Of a stretch of 64,000 nucleotides of DNA, positions 43,166 through 53,629 are shown in pieces. The notes under the pieces are model-generated. The model saw only the letters and a list, made by a program, of their open reading frames with translations. It did no database searches and was not told the DNA's origin. Both the position numbers and the translations under genes were made by a program. The stretch spans positions 7,261,474-7,325,473 of the forward strand of contig CM060065.1 of NCBI GenBank assembly GCA_030533445.1, given 5' to 3'. The stretch is from Cyprinodon diabolis (taxonomy: Eukaryota; Chordata; Actinopteri; Cyprinodontiformes; Cyprinodontidae). Every line of letters starts with the position of its first letter. Positions within the stretch are counted from its first letter, which is position 1.

Positions 43166-43419
43166 TATCATTACATAGTTTCCAGTGATGGGCCGTAGCG
43201 CCGCTGCATTATTTATCAAGTAACTTTCCAGTAGTGACGTTATTGTTTTTATCAAGTAGCGACGTAGCGTCCACAAACGCTACAACATCCAGGGCAAAAC
43301 TAAGTAATGAAACCAGGTTTTCTATTTTTGAAACAACAATTGGAGTTATTCGTTGGACATTCATGCATGAGCCTCCCATGTATAAAAAGAGGAGCTGAGC
43401 AGCTCCTTTAGTCAGAGAC

Positions 43420-43900
43420 TTACAGTAGACACCCTGTCTGTAAGAAGGAGCGCTACCGCAGGTCATTCGTTCCTGCTGCCACCAGACTCTATAATAATGC
43501 ACTATATCAACAATAACTCCTGTAAAAACCACTGTGCAGCTACATTATAGTTTTGTATTTATTGACTGTGAACAATGTGCTGTGCAATATGTTGAATGTG
43601 CAATATTTCTCCACCCGTATATAAGCCATCCGGATTGTACATATCTTTATTTCTTATTTTTTTATTTCCTATTTTTGTTTTGTTTTTCATTTTGTGTGAT
43701 ACATGTACACATGCACCTTAATCCTATTTATCTTGATATACTGTATATACCTGGATATACTGTATATATATTGCTCATTCTTAATGCACCTTTTTCCTCC
43801 ATGTTTGCACCTTCTGTAACTTCTATGCCAATATGTGACGAGTGAATTTCTCCGCTGTGAGATCAATAAAGCTCATCTAATCACATCTAATCCAATCTAA
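43420..43900 (+). mobile_element. LINE 3' end (C-terminal codons and UTR)
   Basis: One frame gives RYRRSFVPAATRLYNNAL, a typical end of fish LINE ORF2 proteins. A T-rich UTR follows (GTGCAATATTTCTCCACCC, GACGAGTGAATTTCTCCGC) and a tail of ATCTAATC-type repeats near 43875-43900. The 5' part is missing. Clade not assigned. Confidence 0.7.
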
Positions 43901-44399
43901 ATAAATACATAAATATATACATGTTCAATAAATAAATAAGCATTCAATTAATTACCCCCCAATAAATGGTGAAAGGATGTTCTCATAATAAATCATTTAC
44001 TTAAAAAATGCTATTATGTTCCTTTTTTGTAAAGATGCTTTTAAAATGCTTAACTGTTTTTATTCTTTTATTTTCTTTAAAAAAATCACTAGTTTTCGAA
44101 AACACTCATAGTTTTTGAAAGGTATTATATATATATAGAAACTAAAACGCTCGGATCTTTCTTTCTGTCATTTTGTGTGCGTGTGTGGCATCTGCAATGT
44201 TTTCGTTAAATATTCAAATAAATAAGATGGACTTTAAACTAGCAGACACGTTTGGATTTTTGCCATTTAATTTTTTTATTTAATTTTAAAAACGAAAGAA
44301 ATGGAAATGGGTTTTTTCGTCATGATCTTGACGCTGATGGTTTGGTTTTTTCCTTTGCTCCTTGCTCCCTGTCTAATTGGTTCTGCAGTTCTAAGTTGT

Positions 44400-45040
44400 G
44401 TGTTTGCCTCCCATCAGCGCCAGGTTATTCGTGTGTTTTGGTGAGACGTTTCCTAGCTTTCTTTAGTCTGTCTGCTTCCCTGATTATGACCAGTTTTCTG
44501 TCCTGTGGATGAGCGGCGTCTGCTGCTCGCTCTCTAGAAACTCTGGGGGCCTGGCCGTCGAAACTGCGGTCAAATCTCTATTCTGGATTCTGCTGAGTTC
44601 TCCGCGAATTAACTGAACTTTGAATCAAGTCAGTGACTTTGCTCCAAGTCGCATTCAGCTCCACATCCAGTCTCTGACCTGTATTCTCCTATCCCTGCAG
44701 AGATCCGCCCCACAGCAGACGAGCAGCCCCGTGCACCTGTTTTGATTAATAAACGCTTTGAACTTTCCCACTGCCTGTCTCACCTTGAATTCTGGGTCCA
44801 ATATTCTGAGATCGTTACAGAATAACCTGGCCAAAACATGGACCCATCGGCAGACGGGCAGTGGCGAAATGATGTGGATCAAAGTATTTCCCGGCTAGAA
44901 TCAGGCATACAGGAGATCCTTGATTATTAATCAGGCTGCTCCAGCTTCCCCACCCGTGACAGCTGCAGCGCCCACGTCTGCTACTGATGCTGAATGCAGA
45001 AGGCTCTGCACTCTGGGTCCAATATTCTGACATCATTACA
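44400..45040 (+). mobile_element. Gypsy LTR remnant with start of gag and internal deletion
   Basis: A probable LTR ends at 44819 (TTGATTAATAAACGC polyadenylation region, TCTGGGTCCAATATTCTGAG, then ATCGTTACA). A leader and an ATG at 44838 follow, encoding MDPSADGQWRNDVDQSISRL, a Gypsy-gag-like start, which soon hits a stop. At 45011-45040 the last 30 bases of the LTR recur with a few changes, so nearly the whole interior and most of the second LTR are deleted. The LTR's left end is uncertain. Confidence 0.6.
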
Positions 45041-45087
45041 TTTTTACAGGTTTGCTTAAAAAGATTTATATAGTAGCCCATAATATA

Positions 45088-46678
45088 CAGGTGCTGGTCA
45101 TAAAATTAGAATATCATGAAAAAGTAGATTGATTTCAGTAATTCCATTTAAAAAGTGAAACTTGTATATTATATTCATACATTACATACAAACTCATATA
45201 TTTCAGATGTTTATTTTGTTTAATTTTGATGATTACAAATGACAACAAATGAAAATCTCAAATTCATCATATCAGAAAATTAGAATATTGTGAAAAGGTT
45301 CAAAATTGATGGCCCCTGGTGCCACACTCTAATCAGCTAATTAACTCAAACCACCTGCAAAAGCCTTTAAATGGTCTTTCAGTCTAGTTCTATAGGCTAC
45401 ACAATCATGGGGAAGACTGCTGACTTGACAGTTGTCCAAAAGACGACCATCGACACCTTGCACAAGGAGGGCAAGACACAAAAGGTCATCGCTAAAGAGG
45501 CTGGCTGTTCACAGAGCTCAGTGTCCAAGCACATTAATAGAGAGGCGAAGGGAAGGAAAAGATGTGGTCGAAAAAAGTGTACAAGCAAGAGAGATAACCG
45601 CACCCTGGAGAGGATTGTGAAACAAAACCCATTCAAAAATGTGGGGGAGATTCACAAAGAGTGGACTGCAGCTGGAGTGAGTGCTTCAAGAACCACCACA
45701 CACAGACGTATGAAAGACATGGGTTTCTGCTGTCGCATTCCTTGTGTCAAGCCACTCTTGAACCACAGACAGCGTCAGAAGCGTCTTGCCTGGGCTGCTG
45801 GTGAGTGGTCCAAAGTCATGTTCTCTGATGAAAGTAAATTTTGCATTTCCTTTGGAAATCAAGGTCCCAGAGTCTGGAGGAAAAGAAGAGAGGCACTTCA
45901 TCCACGTTGCTTGAAGTCCAGTGTAAAGTTTCCACAGTCAGTGATGGTTTGGGGTGCCATGTCATCTGCTGGTGTTGGTCCATTGTGTTTTCTGAGGTCC
46001 AGGGTCAACGCAGCCACATACCAGGAAGTTTTAGAGCACTTCATGCTTCCTGCAGCTGACCAACTTTTTGGAGATGCAGATTTCATTTTCCAACAGGACT
46101 TGGCACCTGCACACAGTGCCAAAGCTACCAGTACCTGGTTGAAGGACCATGGTATCCCTGTTCTTAATTGGCCAGCAAACTCTCCTGACCTTAACCCCAT
46201 AGAAAATCTATGGGGTATTGTGAAGAAGAAGATGCAATACACCAGACCCAACAATTCAGAAGAGCTAAAAGCCACTATTAGAGCAACCTGGGCTATCATA
46301 ACACCTGAGCAGTGCCACAGACTGATCGACTCCATGCCACGCCGCATTGCTGCAGTAATACAGGCCAAAGGAGGCCCAACTAAATACTGAGTGCTGTACA
46401 TGCTCATACTTTTCATGTTCATACTTTTCAGTTGGCCAACATTTCTATAAATCCTTTGTTTTTATTGGTCTTCAGTAATATTCTAATTTTCTGATATGAT
46501 GAATTTGAGATTTTCATTTGTTGTCATTTGTAATCATCAAAATTAAACAAAATAAACATCTGAAATATATGAGTTTGTATGTAATGTATGAATATAATAT
46601 ACAAGTTTCACTTTTTAAATGGAATTACTGAAATCAATCTACTTTTTCATGATATTCTAATTTTATGACCAGCACCTG
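45088..46678 (+). mobile_element. Intact Tc1 transposon with 202-bp TIRs
   Basis: The 1591-bp element is flanked by TA (45086-45087, 46679-46680). Terminal inverted repeats 45088-45289 and 46477-46678 appear identical over 202 bp when compared by eye. Within each TIR the motif AAAATTAGAATAT occurs near both the outer and inner end, the IR/DR arrangement of Tc1 transposase binding sites. One intact transposase ORF is present. The terminus, CAGGTGCTGGTCATAAAATT, belongs to a Tc1 group widespread in teleosts. Confidence 0.95.
45407..46390 (+). CDS. Tc1 transposase (DD34E), apparently intact
   Basis: A 327-residue cut-and-paste transposase. The frame is open from 45371, but the Met at 45407 (MGKTADLTVVQK) matches the usual Tc1 start. 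Two helix-turn-helix motifs (about 10-45 and 70-105) bind the TIRs; the first ends in CSQSSVSKHINRE. A basic stretch (KGRKRCGRKKCTSKR, about 48-62) fits an AT-hook/nuclear signal. Catalytic residues, numbered from this Met, are Asp141 (FSDESKF), Asp231 (FQQDLAP) and Glu266 (PIENLW), with 34 residues between the last two. The C terminus, RRIAAVIQAKGGPTKY, is complete. No frameshift or stop is visible. With its identical TIRs, this is the best candidate in the window for a recently active gene. Confidence 0.95.
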   Translation: MGKTADLTVVQKTTIDTLHKEGKTQKVIAKEAGCSQSSVSKHINREAKGRKRCGRKKCTSKRDNRTLERIVKQNPFKNVGEIHKEWTAAGVSASRTTTHRRMKDMGFCCRIPCVKPLLNHRQRQKRLAWAAGEWSKVMFSDESKFCISFGNQGPRVWRKRREALHPRCLKSSVKFPQSVMVWGAMSSAGVGPLCFLRSRVNAATYQEVLEHFMLPAADQLFGDADFIFQQDLAPAHSAKATSTWLKDHGIPVLNWPANSPDLNPIENLWGIVKKKMQYTRPNNSEELKATIRATWAIITPEQCHRLIDSMPRRIAAVIQAKGGPTKY

Positions 46679-46979
46679 TAATAGTGAAACATAAAGTCAG
46701 GAAAATGTCTCATAGAAAATGTTTTTTATTTGCATTTCAAATCAATATATTACTGATAGCAAATGACATGTATCTCTTGGCCCTGGGAATATTACATGCC
46801 AGTCGCTGCTCCATTCAAGGCTATGACCTCATCGTTGTCTTGGCAAAACCGATGTGTAGACATTTACTCTCTTGTTCTCTGACAATAGAGTTCAAGCACC
46901 GCTATTTACAGTAGTAGCGACATTCCTGCATTAAGTGGTTTGCTTAATTAATTGGTGGAACCCATTATATCCAGATTAC

Positions 46980-47460
46980 GTTCTGGTCATACGTGGTTAA
47001 ACAGTACATGATTTAAAATGGGAATAAACCGGATTAGCTCACTGATCACATAACTATGTTCTTCTCTCCAAAACACACAGCTGCACCGCAGGCTTTGGAA
47101 GAAAAATCCAATCCGTCACGGCGGGGCGGTACTGATCCCCGCAATATTAACCCTTCATTTCGTATTGATGATTAAAAGTATTTAAAACTATATTATTTTA
47201 CAGTACAGTACAGTAGTTAACGTTTATACCGTACTTTTATTTGTTAAACAAATGCTTGGGCCTGTATAAAGTTTTTATTCCCTGATTTCAATGTTGTATG
47301 GAGTATTTCATTGTATGATAACTCTAAAAAAAAAAAAGGTTTCTATTTCACGTATTTCACCTATCGCGGGTTATTTGTGGAACGTAACCTCCGCGATAAA
47401 CGAGGGTTCACTGTATTTAAAATGGGAATACTCCGGATTAGCTCACTGACTTTTGGGTGG
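46980..47460. repeat. Direct repeat pair around a pogo-like terminus
   Basis: TTTAAAATGGGAATA followed by CCGGATTAGCTCACTGA occurs at about 47010-47046 and again at 47415-47452. Between them, 47340-47413 ends in CCGCGATAAACGAGGGTTCACTGTA, which, reversed, looks like a pogo/Tigger-type TIR starting CAGTGAACCCTCGTTTATCG. No matching left TIR was found. Confidence 0.5.
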
Positions 47461-47639
47461 GTCACAGCCATCCCTGACAACCGTTTAGAAAAGCCACTAT
47501 TCATTGCGGCAGCAACCAGCATTCTTGCATAATGTGCCCAAAAAGCCTGGGGGGTTGGGCCTTACATGCTTGTTGTAAGGCATCATTGCGTCCTTTTCCA
47601 GATCAAACTGAAAATTTTACCAGCTAGATGATAATAAAA

Positions 47640-47993
47640 ATAACAGAAATAGTATAACAATACGCCTATTATTATCAGAGTAAGATATTGAGGCTGTAGA
47701 ATGATAATCCCTATGGTCTAATGTAATTCCTTGGAAAGGTGGAGCGCACATCAGCTGATCTAAATAAAAGAAAGATGCCATAAAGTCAAACAGCATAATA
47801 GGCTAGTATCTGTAATATATATAAATAAGTTAAATAAGTTATTGTACAATTTCTGATATTATAGGCCATCAAGTGATTAAAAAAAACAGAAAAACATTTA
47901 AGGTAACATTAATAACTTGACCACAGCTGGGACCAAACCCTTAACCTTTTGAATTGCAGACCATTCACCCTACCCTCACGCTAAACCTGGGGA
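47640..47993 (-). repeat. tRNA-derived SINE, minus copy, interrupted
   Basis: Reversed, it shows the tRNA-like head (47928-47993: TTAGCGTGAGGGTAGGG and AAGGGTTTGGTCCC) and the 3' body (47652-47728: ACATTAGACCATAGGGATTA ... GGCGTATTGTTATACT), separated by about 200 bp of extra sequence. Same family as the plus copy at 42938, in opposite orientation. Confidence 0.68.
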
Positions 47994-48186
47994 ACAATAA
48001 TCTGCTCTGCTCGCAACACGTAATACCCCTCCCAGTCTGCTCATTCACCTATTTAATCCTGACTCATGGAACGCCGAAATGGACTCAGACTGCCACCTAG
48101 TGGCTATAGTAGTCACATGTTTTTCACACAAATTGTGAAACACGCGGAGCGTGAGTGAAGTGTCCATTTCCAGCCATCGCCCGCTG

Positions 48187-48440
48187 TAGCAATACCAAGT
48201 GACCAATACCAAGTGAAACTATAGAAATATCAGGGGCTCAGAGAAGAGCAGAAGAAAACCTGGTTAGTGCCCCCCAAACTTGAGGAGTGGTTAAAGCAGA
48301 TCCCTGGAAATACATCAGACATCTCTGTCCAGAAAAGTGCAGTTCTAGGAACAGCAAAGAACCCTCAAGCTCCAAGGTCTCTAGAAGATCTGAGCTTGGA
48401 GGAAAAAAGGGTGAAAAAAAGGGAGAGGAATGGTTTTATA
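48187..48440 (+). mobile_element. Rex6-like element, piece 3 of 3 (endonuclease C-term)
   Basis: The first codons, in phase with the bases left of the TIR element, read AIPSD, exactly where piece 2 stopped (AVVDD). Further on, KYQGLREEQKKTW and LEEWLKQIPGNTSDISVQKS match the C terminus of the Rex6 copy at 8 kb. It fades near 48420-48440, where a decayed Tc1 begins. Confidence 0.88.
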
Positions 48441-48444
48441 TAAA

Positions 48445-49880
48445 CACTACTCAAAAAAATTAAAGGTACACTTTGAAAACACATCAGATGGGGCAAAAAA
48501 TCATGCTGTTTATTAATACTGGTATGGACTGGGTGATGTGTTAGGAACAAAAGGATGCCACACCATTTGATGGAAATGAAAATTATAAGCCTACAGAGGG
48601 CTGAATTCAAAGACACCACAAAAATTACAGTGAAAAAATGATGCAGCAGGCAAGTCCATTTTGCTGAAATTTCATTGCAGCAACTCAAAATGGTATTCAG
48701 TCATTTGTATGGCACCTATGTGCATGTAGGCACGCCTGACAAAGTTGGGGCATACTCTTAATGGGACGACAGATGGCGTCCTGGGGTATCTCCTCCCTGG
48801 ACCGGGCCATCAATGAGCTCCTGGACAGTCTGAGGTGCAACCTGGTCGGATGGATCGAAAAATAATGTCCGAGAGGTGTTCTATTAGATTTACGTCAGGC
48901 AAGCATGGGGGCCAATCGATGGTGTCAATTCCTTCATCCTCCAGGAACTGCCTGCATACTCTCGCCACATGAGACCGGGCATTGTCGTGCACCAGGAGGA
49001 ACCCAGGACCCACTGCACCAGCAGAGGGTCTGATAATGTGTGTAAGGGTTTCATCCCGATACCTAATGGCAGTCAGGATGCCGTTGTCTAGCCTGTATAG
49101 GTCTGTGTGTCCCTCCATGGATATGCCTCCCCAGACCATCACTGGCCCACCACCAAACCGGTCATGCTGAACGATTTTACAGGCAGCATAACATTCTCCA
49201 CAGCTTCTCCAGACCCTTTCACGTGTGTCACATGTGCTTAGGGTAACCTGCTCTCATCTTTGAAAAGCACAGGGCACCAGTGGCGGATTTGCCAATTCTG
49301 GTGTTAATTGGCAAATGCCAATCTGGGTCCACTGTGCAGGGCAGTGAGCACAGGGCCCACTAGAGGACGTCGGGCCCTCAGGCCACCCTCATGAAGTCTG
49401 TTTCTGATTGTTTGGTCAGAGACATTTACTCCAGTGGCCTGCTGGAGGTCATTTTTTTAGGGCTCTGGTAGAGCTCCTCCCGCTCCTCCATGCACAAAGG
49501 ATCAGATACCGGTCCTGCTGATGGGTTGTAGACCTTCTACGGCCCTGTCCAGCTCTCCTGGAGTAACTGCCTGTCTCCTGGAATCTCTTCCATGCTCTTG
49601 AGATTGTGTTGGGAGACGCAGCAAACCTTCTGGCAATGGCATGTATTGATCTGCCATCCTGGAGGACTTGGACTACCTGTGCAACCTCTGTTGGGTCCAG
49701 GTAGTGCCTCATGCTAACAGTAGTGACAGTGGCCTTAGCCAAATGCAAAACTGGTGAAAAGTAGTCAGAAAAGATGGGGAGGGGAAAAAATGTCTGTGTC
49801 CTCCACCTGTAAAACCCTTCTTGTTTTGATAGTCGTCTCGTTGTTGCCCCTCTAGTGCACCTGTTGTTAATTTCATTAAC
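48445..49880 (-). mobile_element. Decayed Tc1-type transposon, 5' end lost
   Basis: The right TIR (CACTACTCAAAAAAATTAAAG at 48445) and two transposase blocks on the minus strand identify a common fish Tc1 family. The matching left TIR is absent: similarity stops near 49880. No clear TA pair remains. Confidence 0.85.
48810..49748 (-). pseudogene. Tc1 transposase remnant
   Basis: The N-terminal block (49449-49748 frame) has the helix-turn-helix DGRSIHAIARRFAASPNTIS and a basic stretch ending GQGRRRSTTHQQDRY. The C-terminal block (48810-49142) starts MMVWGGISMEGHTDLY and contains VHDNARSHVARVCRQFLEDE with the second catalytic Asp, and LIEHLSD with the Glu (34 residues between). The middle, with the first catalytic Asp, lies in broken frames (about 49143-49448). 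The PDLNPIENLW signature is altered to PDVNLIEHLS. Clearly inactive. Confidence 0.88.
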
Positions 49881-49889
49881 ACTTCAAGG

Positions 49890-51760
49890 GCATCAAAGAT
49901 GCTCTTGAAGCATGTCAAATAAAACGTATCCAGCATCTGATGCTACTGCTGCTCCTGGGTTCAATGGCAGATAGTGGCTTTCCTATATTTGCTGTGATAA
50001 GTGGGTAAAAAGTAGTTTTAATATATTTTTATGCGAGAAAGTCCATCTGTAAATTCAGTTAATCAGGATTACGATTCTGCCTTCAAATATTATTCCGCTG
50101 TTGGAGCCGCTAAGTTCCTTACATACAATTGGTGCACTGTCACTGGGAATCCCCAGCAGCAGCTTCCTTGTCTCCTCTTGGGAAAGTTTCCCCCCCGATT
50201 GTTCATGGCGGCTGGAAGTAGATGTTAAAATTTTTGAGGTATGTAGTCCAAACTGCAGACACCAGAATAATAAAACCGAACCGCATACAGGTTTAGACAT
50301 TTCAATGGAGTGATCAAAGCAACTGCATCAGCAGCTGGGTTTACCCCCTATTGTCTATGATGTCCCCACCTCTGGTCATTCATGTTTGGGGGTACCTTTT
50401 TCTCCATCCACTGATCTGAATGAGTATCTATCATGTCTATTGTTAAGGAAGAAAATATTCTAAAATAGTTAACTTTGGAAAAAGGTTGGCTTCTCTTCCT
50501 TTCCCAGGTTCTTCTCGGCGAGCCGCGTGTGGCCACAAGGAAAACCAGCAATGCGTGTTGACGTCACAGAATTACAGAGTTTAATCCAATATAAGACAAT
50601 GCACAAACTTAGACCAGAAACTGCAGAACAACGGAGACATACATTCAATTACCTGACATAAATGGAGAGAAGGAAAGAAAGCAAAGACGTACAAAGACAT
50701 CTTTGGAGAGTTGCAAGAGCAAATCTGATTTGTTACTTCTATGTAGAAAGCTTTATCCTCTTGTATTTAATTTATTCAAATAAGGCTGGCTTTTGCTCCT
50801 CCAACCAGGAGCTATCTCTGACACTCAGAAAAACTTAGAGCTTCCCCTAATTTACGGCAAACATCTGGCTAAAGAAAACATGAGATAAGACCTCACAGAA
50901 TAGCTGTTGGAATGCGGGGGCCTCTTCCTGCCATAAATTCTCAGGAACAAACTTAAATTCAGTCCTTTGGTTCAAGGGAAGGTTATCTTCACAAACTTGT
51001 TCAAAATTAAGAAATATGTTCAAAATGAGAGTGCTCAACATACCTTTTACACATGCCATAAGATTAACTGTATTAAAAACTAAAAATAATAATTTTTCTT
51101 CAACACTATCTTTATTAATATGTATATTTACCATCACATTTGTCAATTTACATTTTGTTTGTTTTTAAAGAGTACTGTTACAGTTTCTGATTGAAGGGGT
51201 TAAAGTAAGCTAATACCCACTCCCAAGTCCCAACAGTAGATGGCGCAGGTTTAAGAACATGATGCCTTCTGTAACCTACTAGATTTACCATTCCATCTGA
51301 AAGAGCACCTCTTAGCTAACCAGTGAAGAATGAGACTGTGCGGTAGCATGAAACGTCGACAAAGTATTTAATCCTATTTTGGTCTAAAAAATTAACAGAA
51401 AAAGTCTGGAGTAGATGATGGGGCGAACATCCCTGGTGATGTTACAGGACCAACTTTGCTGGACAATGAAGATTAAAAAACAGCAGGCAACAAAACTGGA
51501 CAAAAAGCAGCAGCAGCCAATTTCTCCACCGTCTCCAAGGACTGGTCGGAGGCTGTCTCGAGCCAGACCACTTTTTAAGATGGAAAGAGAGACGCAAGTG
51601 GCTTGTGGTTAGTTATGATGTAGGGGTTAGGTACTCAATTTGTTCTGATGTCCATGCTCTGGGTCCCCCCACCCAAGAGAGGTTGTATATTGATCCAGTA
51701 TTTATTTACAGAATCACTGGTAAAAATGCCAAGAAGTTACAAGTGGTGCCACAAATACTA
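49890..51760. other. No gene recognised
   Basis: Mixed sequence. The frame at 51415-51612 is basic and glutamine-rich (KKQQATKLDKKQQQP) but unsupported. The frames near 50030-50310 overlap each other on both strands and show no domain. Confidence 0.4.
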
Positions 51761-52453
51761 CTAGGGGTTGTACGCTTCTGACTGTTTAGGCTTCTTTGCA
51801 TATTTAGAGGTGGGGACAGCCAGTTCCATGCAGTTCCTGTAGTTTTGGTGAATTTGCCTTAGATAAGAATATGAGAACTGAAACAGGAAATATATCTGGT
51901 ACCACATGTTTATACTGTTTTCTACATCTGCATTTTTTTGTGTGTGTCGGAAGTATTTCTGGCTATTGCCAACTTTTAGTAGGAAAGCTGCAGCTCTTGT
52001 AAACATGAGGCTCTGATCTGATAGGCCGATGACTCGGCCACACCTACTGTTTGGTCTGGAAAAAGGGACCAGAAATACTGCTTTCCACCTTCTCAGAGTA
52101 GATGTGATCAATGGGTCAATCTCCAGAACTTCATGGACCTTGTAGTAATAGCAGTGTGTACTATAGTAATACTTTGTAGAATAATTCCTAGAAATCTGAT
52201 CTCATCTGCTCCATTAAACTGTGACACGAGTCTGTTGTCCTGCAGGTTTTGGTTTGAGCTATGTCTTCCAGAACAGTAGAACCCAATTCTTCAGATAATT
52301 TTCACTTGGCTCCAACAGAAGCATCTGAATGTTTCACTACGGCACTAGAACCCCTCTTCTTTTTTTGAAGATGTGTGTGTTTAGGGCTCCTTCTTTACTG
52401 GTTGTTATCTCATTTTGACTGATGGAGGTGATTATAACATATTTTTGTTACAG

Positions 52454-52573
52454 AAGCCAGAACCCCAGACACAGATCAGAACCTCCAGGATCCAGCTGTC
52501 TATCTCTAAGGAGTGACTGGTCAAGAGAGAACGTCCCAGACTTCAGTGAAGAACCTGGACCCTCGAATCCAAA
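52454..52573 (+). CDS. Likely NLR-type N-terminal repeat exon (copy 3)
   Basis: A 120-bp candidate exon after a TTTTTGTTACAG acceptor and before GTAAGG. One leading and two trailing bases of split codons make it phase 2 at both ends, so it can be duplicated or skipped without a frameshift. The 39 full codons encode RSEPPGSSCLSLRSDWSREN followed by VPDFSEEPGPSNP. The SSCLSLRSDWS core closely follows the Ser-Cys-Val-Ser-Met-Lys-Ser-Asp pattern of the N-terminal repeats in teleost FISNA-NACHT (NLRC3-like) proteins, the strongest match in the window. Cytosolic pattern-recognition is the family role; nothing here shows expression. Confidence 0.72.
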
Positions 52574-52921
52574 GTAAGGAACCAATCTCTAACTGGTGAA
52601 TGTGACTCTACAGAGAAAGAATCTATAGAATGTGAACCTGTTGATCTTCCGTGTCTCACTGCTTTGGACTTTAAGTCAAGTTAAGAAGTAAGACTAGTAA
52701 AATTGTGCATTTCAGGAAATATCTGTCCTTTTCTTCAGTCATTCCCAAGCCAGCAAGACCAAATGGGCCCCTTACGGGTGATTTGTGTCTATTAATATGG
52801 GCCCTGATTACATTTTTTGGTCAGTTCCATGTAGGCTCCACCTCTTTTCCAGCCTAAGGCTAAAATATTCAAGTGTTTATTTGATTTGATTTTCTTAACA
52901 TCTTTTTACAATCCTGCCATT

Positions 52922-53629
52922 TGTCATGATGGGTTTCTGGGATGCTAGCCCATATGCAGAACACAACCAGCAGGCAGGGAAAAAGTTCAAAGTTTTAATG
53001 AAGAGAGCATAAAAAAAAACAGGTCAGGTGGATAATCTGGTCCAGGGGCTTGTCACGACTGGATACACTGTTCAGAGGTTTGTGCTGAGCGGCAGAAAGG
53101 GGAACCAGGGGGGTCCAGAGGCAGACGGCAGGCTGAGGGCTGAGGTTTGAGCTGAGCACGCAGAAGGAGGGAACCAGGAGGGTTCAGAGGCTCACGGCAG
53201 GCAGAGGGCTGAGGTTTGGTTCTCCAGGGTTCTACTGAAATCAGGCAGACCGATTTCCAACAGAGACAACTCTTCAAGGGGGTTTCTGGTTGCAGGCAGG
53301 ATCAACCTGAGAAGCAGAGAAGACAAAAAAGGATCAGGTTCAGGTTCAGGTTTTGGTAGTCAAGAGACTAGACAGGCAGGTTGGCTCAGGGTTTGCTGTA
53401 CCGTGACTGACTAACACTCTGGCACCGGAGTGTTGTCCACAGCCCACTTAAGTACTGGTCCCCTGATGAGCAGATGAGAAGCAGCTGTTGAAGTCAGCTC
53501 CAGCTTCAGGAGATCCAGTACGCCCTCTGGTGGAGGAAGGTAGACAGCACCCCAGATCCCAACAGAAGAACAAACCATCAGGAAGGGATCCTCGGCGCCC
53601 TCTGGTGGGCAAGCCTCTGGATCCCAACA
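52922..53629 (-). mobile_element. Solo Gypsy LTR, same family as 61.1 kb
   Basis: A 708-bp LTR. Reversed, it starts TGTTGGGATCCAGAGG and ends AAACCCATCATGACA; TG...CA termini and both ends match the 5' LTR at 61123-61833. A perfect 5-bp duplication, CCATT, flanks it (52917-52921 and 53630-53634). The empty site is visible in the paralogous unit (CCTGCCATCTGG near 56052), so it inserted after the duplication, or was never in unit 3. No internal genes: a solo LTR left by recombination. Confidence 0.9.

Larger units (their letters stand above)
42083..48186. mobile_element. 6.1 kb TIR element, TA target, no own transposase seen
   Basis: The terminal 25 bases at each end match at 21 positions when reversed: the left starts CAGTGGGCACTGGTTGG, the right starts CAGCGGGCGATGGCTGG, and both continue AAATGGAC. 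TA flanks both ends (42081-42082 and 48187-48188). Removing the whole segment joins Rex6 codons on both sides without a frame change (GTG GAT GAT ATA GCA ATA CCA AGT GAC), strong evidence that these are true borders. Inside are SINE-like modules in opposite orientations near the ends, a LINE 3' end, a Gypsy remnant and an intact Tc1. The TA duplication suggests a Tc1/mariner/pogo-type element; the superfamily is unproven. Confidence 0.75.

Noticed and set aside
36199..48186. A single 12 kb hAT spanning both insertions
   Set aside because: Each part has its own matching ends and target duplication, and the 11 bp between them is Rex6 sequence that fits in frame.
51415..51612. Basic glutamine-rich frame
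   Set aside because: Biased composition, no known domain, no gene context.
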